NCBI RefSeq assembly: GCF_963259705.1 | Contig: NC_081842.1 | Location: 64,988,787-65,052,786 of the forward strand | Length of the DNA: 64,000 nt | Direction of reading: 5' to 3' | From: Myotis daubentonii | Lineage: Eukaryota; Chordata; Mammalia; Chiroptera; Vespertilionidae | Shown here: piece by piece, positions 11,758 through 24,670 of the stretch | Layout: each line of letters starts with the position of its first letter | Position numbering within the stretch: the first letter of the stretch is position 1 | The notes under the pieces: generated by a model | Database searches by the model: none | Seen by the model: only the letters and a program-made list of their open reading frames with translations | Told to the model about the DNA's origin: nothing | Translations under genes and position numbers: made by a program

Positions 11758-14700
11758 TAAGCTGGTAAGTCTTAGCTTATTTGAGATAGAACTCAGGAAT
11801 CAAATACGTCTGCCCATCATAAAATATTGAAGAATCATTCCATTATCTCCTTTCTCCACCCATTTTTGTTTTTGGCATCTTCTTAAAATATTCCTTTTTT
11901 CTTAGTTTCAGCAATAATGTTCTGGATTTTTTTCTTCTATTTTCTAGCTTTTATTTTTCCATTCTGTTTCTAGATTTTAGTCCCTGTACCCTAACATGTC
12001 CACAAACTAAGATTCAATTATAAATTCTCTTTGTAGACTCTGCATCAGAAAACTCATTTGCTCTAGTGACTTAAACACTGAACCCATCATCAGGTCATCA
12101 GGTAACCAGCAAATTTTTATTATCACTGCCATATTGTTAATCCCCACACATCCCTGTAAACGTATTATTTCCTTTATCAAAAAACTTTACTATTTCCTGA
12201 CTTCATATATATTAAATTCCAATATTTCTCCACATCCTTGACCCTACTCCTGACTCTAATATTATATCTCAGTCTGTACTGGACATCACATCACTGCAAA
12301 TGATCACTGATTAGCCTTATCATTCTCTCCCTGATCCAAGTTTAAAATTCTCTCTCTCCATATGCACCTATCTATATCTTTTGGTTCTTCTTTTTAAATG
12401 ATAGATCTCTACTTGAGGCCATGAAATGCAAGAAAAAATAACTGTGCTGATGAAAATCATGCCAGACTCAAAGGCAATAGAAGCTAACCATACTACTACT
12501 TTGAAACCAGCAGTACGCAATGGAAGGAAGTGCAAGTGGATAAAGATAACACAATACCTGAAGTACATGTTTAAGGAAAATAGTCAAATAGGAGGTCAAC
12601 AGCAGGGGAAGTCAAGTATTAGAGGCTAGAGGAACATAGAACTAGAAAGAGACCAATACAGATAGGCCATGGACATGTCAGGGAATCTTTCAGCCAGCAA
12701 TAGGGCCCCCAATCATGGGAGTAAGAACAAGATTCCTATCTCTAAGAGTATGATGATAATAAGGCAGGACCTTAGTCTCAGAGAGACCAGAGTACAAATG
12801 AGATGAATGAGACAGGGACTTAGATAAAGCAAACCAAGCAGAAGTCTAGTTAGTGGAACTGTTTAAAGTAAAAGACCAATTACTGGTGTTTAGGTACAAA
12901 TAGACTTGATGCTGAGCCAATTGTGTGTAGGGCCCTTTAAATTTCTCCACCCTAGGAATGACAATGACATCAATTTCAGAACTAAGCATAGAATTCAATC
13001 TGAAAGAGGAACTGTGAATGACCTGATCAGTGGTGCTTTCAGGGATAGATGGCAATATCAGACTAGGATTTTAGGGGGTGGTGGAGACACTAAAGTCTGA
13101 ACCAATGCAGTCATATCTTAATAAATCTTTCTGTTTCCTCTTGAAGACTTTTTTGTCATGGATAGTGGCAGCTAAAATAGTTATTTAAAGCCAACAGACG
13201 ATAATGTGAAAAGGGAGAGGAGATGGTTGCTGTCCCAACAAATTATCTGATACAATTGAGTCATTTACATGAAAGTGTACTAAAAACATTTTTTGTCATG
13301 ATCTCACTATAAATTCCCTTGGACCTGCTCCCTTGTCAGCTGTCTGTTTGGCCCACACGTCTTTGCCATCACTGCTGACTCAGGTCAGAGAAGTCCAGAA
13401 GAGGAGCACAATGGCTTCTAAGCTCTTCCAGGGGCCTAGGCCATCTTGTCTAATTGTTGAGACCAAAAATAAGAAAATACTATAGAAAAAATTAATTAAA
13501 AGTTAATTTTGTTTTTTAAGTTAGATTTTCATGAGATCTTGGAAGGAGAATTAATTAATTAAAGGAGATGTAGTAATAAATTTGGGGATAAAGATAGTAT
13601 TGAAAATATTCAGAAGTTGTAGTGGAAAATAAGAAAAAGGTATTTTACTGAAGTTAACTTGAGTATAGATTATAATAGGATGAAAATCTACAAAGTGTCA
13701 ACACTTTCTAGCCAAAGACTATGAGAAACACACCCGTAGTTGAATGCAGTGGAGTTTGTTGACATGTTGCAGGGAGAACACACACTGTGGGGAACCATAA
13801 GGTATTGCAGTTTCAGGGGGTTAGAAAGGACTATTTGGGCATGTGCTAGGAGATTTGGATTCAAGTAGGTAGAGCTTTGCTCTGGATTTAATGCTGTCAT
13901 GAAGCAGGGGTCATTTTATGATTGTAAATCTCAACAAATATTATCTGAAAGGAAGGAGGATTGAGGCAAGTATCATCATCATCCATATTAGGCAGGTTTG
14001 GGAAATACTTGGACATTTTATTGTGCAGACCATGGCCATATTTAGGCTGTGCTCAGACGTGATTATGGTGGTTTGTTTGTCTTGGGCCATCATACAAAGT
14101 CTGATGTTGGTGTTCTGTGAAACTGTTTGTGTTAACAGGAGAACTAAGGCCTATCTGTGAGCACCAAGCCAGCTCCCGGCTGTCAGGGCCTTCTTTTCTC
14201 TTTCTCAGGAGAAATAAGGGAGATTCAAGTTGACTTTCCATATCTGACGTGCCATCATTAAGACCTTCGTTGCATCTGCCTGTGTCCCACTCTGAAGTTT
14301 TCCATCTAGTAATAATAATGGACATGTGATTCCCTTGAGCATCATAAAATAGAAATGACATTGATTGCACAGAGACAGCAAAAAGATTCCACCTCAACCA
14401 GCACCATCAGCTGAAGCTCTATCCTGAAATGCTTTTACTGGCTCTTAAAGATGCTCATGGCTCCCAAGGGACTAGTGGCACTGTTTTCTAATTTAAAATA
14501 TCTTAATTAAATAAAATCCTTCATGAGGAAGACAGAGCGGGCCAGATTGGGGTCTGTCACCTCAGTTGTTTTCTCATTTCATTGATATGACAAGACAGCA
14601 TGTTTGGGCTTTTCTGCCTCTCTCTTCCCCTCCTCCCTTTAATGGCCTGTCAAAAGGAAATTCCATCCTGTGTTGGCATTAATGCCTGCTGTAAATAAAG

Positions 14701-15930
14701 AGGAAATGGAGGGAAAAAGGAGGAGGAAAGAGAGGGTGTGTGTGGTAGAAGCTAGCTTTGCAGCTCAATTGTAAGGCATCTCTCAGTGTCTAGACACCAG
14801 CTGCCTGGTAACCATGGGAACCCACTAACTTTGGCTGATGGGCTGAGGAGTAATGACTCTCAGGAGATCTGGGTGGGAGCATGGTGGTGGGGGCAGAGGA
14901 CGAAAGGTTGGGAGAGATGGCACAGGGAGTATTAGAGCAATAAGGGGAAGGGCAAAGACAAAACAAAACTCTCTTTGTGAAAGGGCGGCATTAACGTTGT
15001 TACTATTTTTTCTTATGCACATTACACACATGGTGACAAGGTACAAACCTGCTGTACTCTGCAGGTGTCAGGACACAGGTTGCTGAAGATGAATAGCAGA
15101 GCTGGAATGATTATATTCCCATCAACCTCCTGCCAGTGCCAAATAACATCCTCAGTAAACCAAAGCTTTCCACAGTAAACAGACAGGATCAACAATTGTC
15201 TGAAGTCTCTGGCGTAGGAAATTCCGGTCCCTAAGATTGCTGTCATTTTTACAAGCACTCAGCAATGAAGATTAATCACAGCTCTTTATACCTACAGTGT
15301 CCTCCCTTCCTGCTGCTCCCATTTTCCCTTGTCAGGCAAGGGTTGGGCTGCTGTTAAATAAAGAAGGATGGTGGTGGGAATGGTGAGGAAATGAGTAAGA
15401 AATGAAGAGTTACCAGTTCAGGGCCTCAATCATACAAACATATTTTGTTCTCTTATTCAAATATAGATTTCTATCATCAGAGGTTTCCAATCATGGATTT
15501 TGCAGTTTGACAGTTGCTTGTGGTCACCTTTCCCCTTCCCATCACACATTCCTTTTGATTGTGATTTTTAGGTAGCACTGGCACCCCTACCCTACCCCTC
15601 TCACCACTAATAGTGTGCCAATTTCCACCCCTCCCCACATCTCTCCACCCCATTTCCTTGACTAAGTACTATCACATACAAACATACCCCCCATGGACCT
15701 CCAGGCTCTTTGGTAATGCCCAAGTTGGTCTACAGCTTTAGAGACTAGATTTATTGTCTGTCTCAATGTTTAACCTTACCCACCACAGTTAGGATCTAAT
15801 AGAAGACCTGCTGGTTTTACTGGAGTTATCTGGGTCACAAAACTGTTTTTTAATTGTGCAAAGCTAACAAATGATACAAATCCTTGGACTCTGATAAAAG
15901 CCAACAAAGCTGCCTGAATATAGATATATA
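11758..15930. other. Intronic sequence with possible conserved non-coding blocks
   Basis: Over 4 kb without a gene. At 14600-14830 a complex block includes GGCATTAATGCCTGCTG and GCTGCCTGGTAACCATGGGA. It looks unlike the repeats around it and could be conserved non-coding DNA. Open frames of up to 114 codons lack any domain signature. Confidence 0.4.
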
Positions 15931-16056
15931 CAGAATGGAGCAAAAGTTTGTTTACAGTTGTTTGTATGGAATAAATACAATAATTAATAGATAATAACAC
16001 AAGAATAAACTCTGTGTTTTGCTTCTTCACAACTGTAAACCTACTTTTTTATTCTG
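15931..16056. mobile_element. Mariner-type MITE, about 126 bp
   Basis: Ends in inverted repeats: CAGAATGGAGCAAAAGTTTG on the left, and ACAACTGTAAACCTAC then TTTTTTATTCTG on the right. It follows TATATA on the left. It shares TTTACAGTTGT ends and the inner word AATAACACAAG with the copy at 26514-26690. Confidence 0.8.
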
Positions 16057-16749
16057 TTTTATTCAATGGTTCCTCTGAAGAAAATGCTCCTATGTGAAAA
16101 AGTGTTGCAGTCATATTGAACTAAAATCAACATGTAAGCAAATTCAACATACTAAAAAAGGGCTACTAATAGGTAAATTCTCATTTAACTATAATTTATG
16201 ATAAGTGGAACATTTTAATGCACCAGAGACTATTAGACATTAAAGCTTGCATAACTTTGATTTGATGATTTAACATGAAAGAAAGGCAACTTGTTTTTGC
16301 CATCTATTTCCAGTCAGTGCAGAATCCCCAGTGGTTTTGAATTGCTGAAATGTTCTCTGCTTTAGAGATGAACCTTTTGCATGGGGAGATGAAACCGATT
16401 TCCTCCCTATGACCTGGTTCCCTGCAGGGAGTGACTGAGAAGCTCTGAGACTAGGACAAGGATCTGGTCCTCAGGTGCCAGTGACACAGCCCATTTATAG
16501 TCACTGTCAAGTTGCCAACATCTTCTGGTCATTAGGAGGCACAGTGTAACTTGTGAGAACTCTATGAGTCACCAAAGAATTTTCAGGGGCAAAGGAAGAT
16601 GGGGGAACATCTGTCCAGGTGGCAGAGGGTATGAGGTGTAAGCCAATGAAATGTGGGGGTGATTTGGGGTCACTGTTTCCACCTATGCATTGACCATAAG
16701 AATTGACTCAGCTACTCTGACTAAAGAGCTATTTTCTTCAACACTTGCT
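16057..16749. other. Intronic sequence, nothing recognised
   Basis: No gene or clear repeat seen. Confidence 0.4.
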
Positions 16750-18010
16750 GAATCAACTATGTCTATTGAGTATTCACTATCTACTCTATCTATTTGCAGG
16801 GAATACAGCAGTATATAAAACAATAATAAGACTAAGAACAGCCTGTTCTTGTGGAGTATATATTGTACTATAATAAAAAAAAATTAAAATATATAGCATG
16901 TTAGGTGGTGGTAAGAGATACAAAAACACTATTGGAAAGGAGAATGGAGAGTGCCAGGATGAGGGTATAATGACAGTATTAAACAGAAAGCCTCCTTGAG
17001 AGGGGACATGTGGACAGAGAGCTGAAGGTTAGAGAGGGAACTCTATGAGTATCTAGAGGAGAGAGGTTTCTAGTTGGAGGAAATACTAAGCGCAATTGTG
17101 AAAATACTTGATTGTTGGAGTTGTAGCAAGGAAATCAGTCTTGCTATCATGGCACTAGAAAGGGACAGTAAAGGAAGATGACATCCAAGTGGTGATCTGG
17201 TGGGGAGGATGTTAATCATGAAGGAATCGGACCCTTTTAAGGAACTGGCTTTTATCCAAGTGAAATAGGTGCTGGAGAGAAAGTGATATGTGCTCAGATT
17301 TTACATATATTTTGAAGGTGGAGGAAACAAGATTGCCTGACAGATTTAATGTTGTTAAAGAAAAATGAGTCAGGGATAATTCCAAGATATATAGCCTGAG
17401 CCTCAGGAGAAAACAGACTTGTCATTTTCTGATATTGCGAAAACTTGAGAAGGAGCAGGTTCAAGGAGCAGAGACAAGAGTCTGGTTTTTAAAATCTTCC
17501 ATTGGAGGTGTCCATTAGATATACAAGTTGAGGTGTAGAGTAAGCAGCTGTTTAAAATGGGGAGAGAGGTCTGAGCTACAGATGGAAAATTGGGATTTAT
17601 TAGGTTGTAGACAGTATGTGATGCCATGAGCTGGAAGAGATCACCAAGGGAGTAAATATAAATGGAGACGAGAGAAGAGGAGCTACAAGATGAAGCCATG
17701 TGGGTACTCCAACATAGAAACCAGGAGATGAAGAAGTAAAGCAAAGGAAACTGAATAGCCTCTGTATTAGGAGCAAAATCAGGAATAATTAATATTCTGG
17801 ATGAGCAGTAGCAAAAGTATTTCAAAGGGAAGAGAGTGATCAACAATCCAATGCTATTGGTAGGTCAAAGAAAATGAGGCCTCTGACTTGACCATTGGAT
17901 TTTAGCAACATGGAGATCACTTCCAGCTTCGGCAAAAGTTATTTTAGTGTAGGGTGGGAGGGTAGGTGTGAGTGTTATGGATTCAAGAGAAAATAGAAAT
18001 GTTAATTGGA
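16750..18010 (+). repeat. Long ancient mammal-wide repeat (family not named)
   Basis: Known genome-wide wording appears in order: CTTGAGAGGGGACATGTGGA, GATCACCAAGGGAGTAAATA, TGGGTACTCCAACATAGAAA, GAGTGATCAACAATCCAATG and TTAATTGGAGACAGTGAGC. I recognise it as a common old interspersed element but cannot name the family securely. A related shorter copy is at 24246-24670. The 147-codon minus frame at 17403-17846 lies within it and is judged chance. Confidence 0.65.
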
Positions 18011-18034
18011 GACAGTGAGCATAGACAACTCTGG

Positions 18035-18245
18035 TTAAGATTACAAATTCGGTAGCTAGACTGCTTGAGTGTGAATCTGGAGCCCTCCAATTCCCAAATG
18101 TGAGATATTGGGCAAGTTATGTAACTTCCCTGAGCCTTGACTTCTCCAACTATAAAATGGGGACATAGTATATACCTCACAGGGTTATTGTAAAATATGA
18201 TATTTATAAAATGCTTAAATGAGATGCTCAGTAAGTGTTAACTAA
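18035..18245 (-). repeat. MIR SINE fossil
   Basis: GGGCAAGTTATGTAACTTCC, TGAGCCTTGACTTC, TATAAAATGGGGACATAGTA, CCTCACAGGGTTATTGTAAA and CTCAGTAAGTGTTAACT run in the MIR order. Confidence 0.88.
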
Positions 18246-19019
18246 AACAGTCTTTATTATCACTTCTCTTAATCCTTAAAAAGATAAAGCCTTTGTGAAC
18301 AAGTTCTATTATCAGTTCTGGAGACTAAAATAACAAAAACTGTTGTTTGAGCAACTATGATGAAAATGCTGCCAACCTTGACCTACTCTCAAATGGCTTT
18401 ATGACAGATTTGGATTGAACCACCTCAGGGGAGTGTCATGTTTCATTTTCCACATCGTGTGAGGTCCTGGTGTAATAAAAACACAGTCTAGTGATCCGGA
18501 GTACTTAATGAATTTAAGGTTTTCCACACACTAATATTCTTTAACTCTGAAAGACCGTCCCCAAAAGATTTTTTTTTCTGATCCCATTAGCTTCAGTGGT
18601 GTTCACATAAAGTACTTTGAAATGTATAAATTCAAAATGTGAAGGCATTGATATTTCTATGCAACAAAACAGTTCATCTGGCATTCTGTCAAACAGACAT
18701 CTTTGTCAACGAACACTTCTGCAATACAATAAAAATTGACATTTGTGTAATGGTCTTGAAGCATTTTATGATTATGATTACTATACTTCTAATATTGTGT
18801 ATATTTTATTACATCCCAATTGGAAATTCAATTATAACATAGATGGTAATAATTGAAACACTTCATTAAAACAGTAACTAGAATATTCCACTTCCCAATC
18901 ACATTGGAGAATACAGACTTTACTGTAAATGTGTTGCTCTTCTTTTTATCTTGAGGACATCCAAGTTAAATGATAAGAGAACAATAAAAATAGTTACATA
19001 GAGAAAGCAGAAATGAGGT
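18246..19019. other. Intronic sequence, nothing recognised
   Basis: AT-rich; no gene or clear repeat. Confidence 0.45.
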
Positions 19020-19230
19020 GCTGATATAGTCACACTCACTAGCCATGTGGCCTAAGATAAGTTGTTTAAGTTCTCTTGCTTCTACTTCCTCATCTGTGAA
19101 AAAGAGACAATGATACCCCTCATCATAGGGTCATTGTGAGTTTTAAACAAGAAACTCCATGCAGAGAATTTAGCAGAGAGCCTGGTAGAAGACAAGTAAA
19201 TGTTATACACACTGTTATCATCGGTATTAT
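19020..19230 (-). repeat. MIR SINE fossil
   Basis: ACTAGCCATGTGGCCTAAGA, CTTCCTCATCTGTGAAAAAG and ATCATAGGGTCATTGTGAG fit the MIR consensus. Confidence 0.85.
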
Positions 19231-22070
19231 TGCTGCTATTGCATTTATTCTATGGTGAGGACCTAATAAGAGAACACTAGACCAAAGACTGAGTAATTCA
19301 AAGCTATCAAATATGCATTAGGTTGGCCTCATGTGTTAATTAAGGCTTGAGTTAATATAGAAATTTGGATTCACCATTGTTTTTGTGAGGAAGTCTCAAT
19401 TAATTATAGGAGCTCAATAAACACACATGGCATGTGGTATACTGTTATGGATTTATTCCAGATAGATGGCCTTTGGGGTGGGGCTGGGAGAAACAGTCTC
19501 TACTTTCATGACTAGGCTCCTGCAACAGCAGCCACAGCCGCTATCAGCTTCCAGAGACATTCACACAGCTTCCTAAATGACTGCACCCTCCCCAAGTGAC
19601 AGGGGGACAAATGGCTGTATAATCTCACCACACCTCTCCCCTTCCCATCTCCTCCACCCTCCCACCGCCCAGCAGGCACGTGCCTGCAATGAGCTGCCTG
19701 CCTCGCTGGGATCCTGGGCTCCATTAATAAGCCCTGCAAGGCTGATAATTGGGGATTTGTGGAGCCTGCAGTCTTTCAATAAGCCAGGTTGTTATGGAAA
19801 CCAGAGGCAGACCTCCATGTCTATAGTATTGATCCTAAAAAAAATAAATAAAATAAAATAAAAGTGGGCGTTGGAAAGGATCATGTCAATCCATCCTCTC
19901 CACTTCCCCCATCATTTTATTTTAGAAGCTCACCTCCAATTTGCACACATGAGAATTCACAACTCTTCTCTGTCTTGGTTTTCCCACTCAGCACTTCCTT
20001 ACTCCTTTCTTAATTACAGCTGAATGATTTTTCACCTCCAGCAAAGAAAATGAGTTGAGCAGGGCACTATAGGAACACCAGAGTAGACACTCTAAATCTA
20101 ATTTAATACCATGGCATTAATTCTGATTACTTACACCAAGAATTTAGCAATGAATATCAATGTGTTTTCCCCACCATTAAAATAACAATAACGGAACAGG
20201 ATTAAAAAAAGGCCTCAGAGTCTCTTACCAGCCTCTCAAGAGGTATTGTTCTATAGCATGATGGCCACCACCCATGATGAGTCACGGTTTTGTGTTCAAT
20301 GAAAGGAGTGTCCTGCTTTCAAACTGACAGAGTAAAGGTGACAGTTTTCTTGGAATGCTTTAAAAATTTAAGTGACAGCGCCGTCCTTACAATAAAAATC
20401 CGATTACTCCATCTGGTTGATAAAGCCAGGCATGATGGCAGAGCATCGCTGGCCTGGAGGCTTGTAAACAACACTAAATGGTTCCAGCCTAGAGGCTGCT
20501 GTGGGCCCAGAAACACAGGACTCAGCCCCTGCACTGCAGACCAGGACACCATTGTTTCCTGCAAAACTTCCCATCTCTTTCCAGTAGAGGGCACCAGTGT
20601 AATTCCATTCCCAGCTGTGGAGCCTGGGTGGAAGGCTAAATCAGGAAGAAATGACTCCAGGCAAGTGATAGGAGTGGTGACAGGGAAGAAACAACCTATT
20701 GTGATTGTTCTACTTTTAAGCTTTCCTGAAATTAATTTTTATTTTTCAGTTCTTCCAAAATGACTAAAAACTGAGCCACAATACTGTTTATTGAAGTTGC
20801 TTTATTGAATAATCTAATACTATTGTTAGTCTTTGAGCTGAATTAGTAAGTGTGGATTGTGCTGTGTGTACTCCTTATAGAGACAACAGACTCTTTCTTG
20901 GAGCAAGAATAATGTAATAAAGTAAGAACTTCAACCTACCTCTATTCACTACTGTACTAAGAGTGAAGTCTCTGATCACGTCAAGGCTTTTAGTAAGAGG
21001 ATCCAGGATACCCCACCTTCCCCACACTAACACCTGTTACGAGGGCCAGTATTCTCACCAACACTCCAATGTGATGCTCATTGCCTTCCTTTGGACCTTA
21101 CCTCCATCCGTCTGAATTCCTTCTCTGCAGTTATAGACTACAGCTTGCAAGGAGGCATGCACTTACATTGTTCCTCACTTGACTGGTCCTGGATTTTTTT
21201 TTAAGACCTTTGTTTTTTTTCCCCTCAACTAGATTGTAATTTCCAGGACCTCAGATAGTCACTTTTATACTTCTATATCCTTCACAGTGCCTAGTGCAGA
21301 ATGAAAATAATATACACTAATAAATTAATTAATTGGGTAGCAGTTGTTGGGACATTTGGGTTTTAACTACTCTACTCTGATAGTAACTCATTGTGCAACT
21401 ATGGACAGAACATGCAGCCTGAACCCCTGAGTATGTCTCATCTTTTCATTAAAACCCACACCTACACAAGCTCTCCTAGAAATTATTCGAGTACAGTGGA
21501 GCTTAGTCTATTTGTGTCATGATCCCAGTTGAGTATCTGATGAAATACAAGGACATGAGAATGTCATCCATATATACACACAGCATAACACATTGCAAAA
21601 GATTTTAGGTACTAAGGACCCCCCTGAAGCCCACTCAGTGCCCAGGTCTAGGTGATTTTTAAGTTTTGTTTTAGGTTTGAAACTGTAAGATGGAACCACG
21701 ATAGGACAGTTGATAGCTGATATGTACCTAGAAAGAGTGTATTAGCTGTCTCCCTTAGGGGACCCCCACATTTTCTACTGAATCCTTAGATCGCAGTTTC
21801 TGAGGGACCAATTACCTGGAGCCTGAATTAATCCTACCATCACTACCTGGTAGCCTTGGCTGACTTCCAGACTCAATCATTACTGATCATGTAAGAACTT
21901 GGTAATCTTGCTGAACTACAAAGTAAGCCAAATAGCATAGTCTCTATCTCCCAGAAGAGACTGTATATCATTATGTCTTTCCTGATGGCCATAAAGCGCA
22001 TCCTATCTGCACATTAATTTCCTTTATAAAATGTTTCCCAAGAGCTTCAGTTGAAAGGAACAAGAAGCAA
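19231..22070. other. Intronic sequence with candidate conserved non-coding block
   Basis: At 19520-19830 a non-repetitive block holds homeodomain-like words (CCATTAATAAGCC, GATAATTGG). At 20290-20763 one frame is open for 157 codons, but no family or splice signal supports it. The rest holds nothing I can name. Confidence 0.4.
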
Positions 22071-22074
22071 GGGT

Positions 22075-22235
22075 GACTTTCTACTAGGCACTTACTATGT
22101 GTTCAATAAAACACAACAGTAGGCACTTTACATGTGACCTAGTTAATCCTAACCAACCACCATCAAGTTCAGCAATAAGGATATTATGGTATGACAAAAC
22201 TGAGAGCATAGAGCTGGTTAAGGAGTGGACCTCTG
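22075..22235 (+). repeat. MIR SINE fossil
   Basis: GGCACTTACTATGTGTTCAA, CACTTTACATGTGACCTAGT, then a degraded CAAAACTGAGAGCATAGAGC. Confidence 0.72.
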
Positions 22236-22604
22236 ATTCAAACAAAGGCAGGTTCAGTTCCAACACCTGCGATGCTTCCTTGCACTGCAGGCCTCCAAGG
22301 AAGAGTGTTAGCTAAATCGATGGCTGCTGTAAGTCTCTGTCTATGGTTGCAGTATCCATAAGTAATGCGCTTTTCTTTTGTAGTACTTTATGCTCTTTGA
22401 AATACTTCACCTTGGACCACCAAAATTTTAGAAAAACAAAAAGGTTCTCTTTATTTACTGGATGAAAGATTCTCTTCCACTATTTTACCTATGGCAAAGT
22501 GACAGACTGTCCTTGCTTTCACTATCTCTAATTTGAAGATCTGCCCAGAGGATCTCCATATCGGGAGAGGACTACTTACTTCAGGTTATCAGAAGAAAAG
22601 TAAA

Positions 22605-22830
22605 AGCAAAATGATGTTTATTGAGAACCTACGCTGTACCTGGTTATTTAAATATGTTACATTATTAAATTCTGACAACAGTTGTTCGAAGGTAGCATTA
22701 TTATTTCCATATTATGAATGAAGATCTTGGGGGCTCAACAAATTATAAAAGCCATACAGGGAGAAGCCTGACATTGAACTCGAGGACTGTCCAGTTTCAA
22801 TACTGCTTCTATATGAGGTGTTCTAAGTGA
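22605..22830 (+). repeat. MIR SINE fossil
   Basis: GATGTTTATTGAGAACCTAC, AAATATGTTACATTATTAAA, GAAGGTAGCATTATTATTTC and CTGACATTGAACTCGAGGAC follow the MIR order almost end to end. Confidence 0.82.
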
Positions 22831-23052
22831 AAAGAAAAAAAAAAAGAAGCTTCTGAACTGTGCCTTGAATTCATAATGTATCTGCATGAAAACAGACCTA
22901 CATTTAAACTCCAGGGATAATGAAGCTTAACTTTTCTTTCAACTTTTCCTTTTCTGCCTGGAAGCACGCAGAGGCAGTCTCTCATCTCTTGGTTTGTGGA
23001 GGCAGCACTGACTGGGGATTATGCTGCCAAGGGCTCTAACAATAGTGAGCCT
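22831..23052. other. Intronic sequence, nothing recognised
   Basis: No repeat or gene seen. Confidence 0.4.
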
Positions 23053-23090
23053 GGTGTGTGTGTGCGGGGGTGTGTGTGTGTGGGGGGGGG
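23053..23090. repeat. GT/G-rich microsatellite
   Basis: GTGTGTGTGTGCGGGGGTGT, then more GT and a run of about 10 G. Indel-prone. Confidence 0.92.
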
Positions 23091-23379
23091 TCTCTCCTTG
23101 GGGAGCTGGGACCCATCTGCCACTTGGACCTGCTCAGAGACAGAAAATCTATTTGCCAGGAGCCCTTTGCAGCCTGCTATTTGTGAAGTCAAGAACAGAG
23201 AGTGCTAGAGATGGAAGACACCTAATAAACCATATCCTTGTACCAGAGAGGGAGGAAAATTTGTCCTGCCCATGCCACACAGTCTGTCAGCAGCAGAGCT
23301 GCAGGGAACCCACTTGGTGCCCAGCTCAGTGCCTTTCCTCTGCTCTGCACTGGTCCCCCAAAGTCCTGCTTCACCCATT

Positions 23380-23570
23380 CTTTCTCCTCTAACTCCCTTC
23401 TGTTTCTTTCCTACCTTCTTGTCTTTCTCTACTTCCTTCCTTATTCTTTCTACCTCCTCTAATGCTTCCATTTCTGATCCCCTTTTACTTTTCATCTCCC
23501 TCTATTTTCTCCTATTTTCTTCCCCATTCTTTTTTCTTTCTACTCCCCGTTTCCTCTTCCTTCATTGAAG
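23380..23570. repeat. Polypyrimidine tract
   Basis: Almost 200 bp of C/T-rich low-complexity DNA (TCTTTCCTACCTTCTTGTCT and similar). The open frames of 74-98 codons reading through it are low-complexity artefacts. Confidence 0.85.
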
Positions 23571-23995
23571 AGTCCTCACCCACATCCCACCTGATTCTCG
23601 CTGGGGGCTCAAACTTCTTTTCACGCTCTGTCCAGTTTTCCTTTTGGGCCAAACATCCACATCTAGACTCAGAGTGTCTGGGTGCCAGGATGATGTTTAG
23701 AAGCAGGTCCCGGAGAAGAGGTTGCTAATCTGTAAAGCCTAGGAGAGTGAGGCTGTACGCAATAAAAATGAATAGTTGCCTGAAAAATTCTTAGCTCCTT
23801 TAATGGTCTTTAAATTGGAAAAAAAATAAAATGATTCTTTTCCTTTATCCAACTGCTTATGAAGAAAAATCTCTCCATAAGTGAAATTCGTATTATTAGT
23901 CAATTAGTGGACGTTCACTGAGGTCTATCTGCGTGATGGTCTCCATTCTGAGCACTGTGTGTGCTTGCTGGGCTAAAGGATACCAAGCCTCTACT

Positions 23996-24041
23996 TATAT
24001 AAAAAAAAAAAAGTTGTTAATTTTTAGAGAGAGAGGAAGGA

Positions 24042-24095
<54 letters not shown>

Positions 24096-24232
24096 TTGAT
24101 GGGTTGCCTTCTTGTGTGCCCCCTACTGGGGATGAAGCCTGAAACCTGGGAATGTGCTGTGAGCAGGAATCTAACCAAGAACCTCTCAGTGCATGGGATA
24201 ATGCTCAAACAACTGAGCCACACTGGCCAGGG
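23996..24232 (-). mobile_element. VES-type SINE, minus, with expanded GA tract
   Basis: Plus-strand end AACTGAGCCACACTGGCCAG is the head complement. AAACATTGATGGGTTGCCTT is the tail side. A perfect GA run of about 48 bp lies at 24044-24091. An imperfect target duplication, CCAAGCCTCTACTT versus CCAAGCCCCTGCTT, flanks it. Confidence 0.93.
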
Positions 24233-24245
24233 CCCAAGCCCCTGC

Positions 24246-24670
24246 TTTTAAGAAATGGAAAATCTAGTAAGAAATAAATAAGTTATTTTAGAGAGATAAA
24301 TACAGTCATTTTAGGCACTGAGAGTGATATAAATAAAAGAAACATGTCAAAGTGATTGGGTTGGGAGGGGCAGTGCAGTTCTGCGTAGATGGTCAGGGAA
24401 ATCTTCTGTGAGCAAATGACATCCAAATGGAGATCTCAGTGCTAAGAGGCAGCTGTGGGACAATCAAAGGAGAAAGCAAATGCAAAGGCCCTAAGGTAGG
24501 AACAAGCTGAGTGTGTTCCAGAGTCTTAAAGAAAGAGTATGGATGGCTAGAGAAGAGTAAAGAAGGTCAGAGCAGAAGGACATAGGCTCGGAGAGATAAG
24601 CAGAAGTCAGATCAGATGCAGCCTTGTGGCCATGGTAATAATTCAGATTTCATTAGTGATCAAAAATAAG
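24246..24670 (+). repeat. Ancient mammal-wide repeat, related to 16750-18010
   Basis: GAGCAAATGACATCCAAATG, AAGCAAATGCAAAGGCCCTA, AGGTAGGAACAAGCTGAGTG and CCTTGTGGCCATGGTAATAA are typical of the same old element class. Confidence 0.6.

Noticed and set aside
17403..17846. 147-codon minus-strand open frame
   Set aside because: It lies inside an old interspersed repeat, where long frames can arise by chance.
20290..20763. 157-codon plus-strand open frame
   Set aside because: No recognised domain, no splice or promoter context and no clear codon bias. Probably chance, although the DNA might be conserved for other reasons.
24017..24223. Serine-leucine repeat open frame
   Set aside because: It is the GA microsatellite of a SINE in translation.
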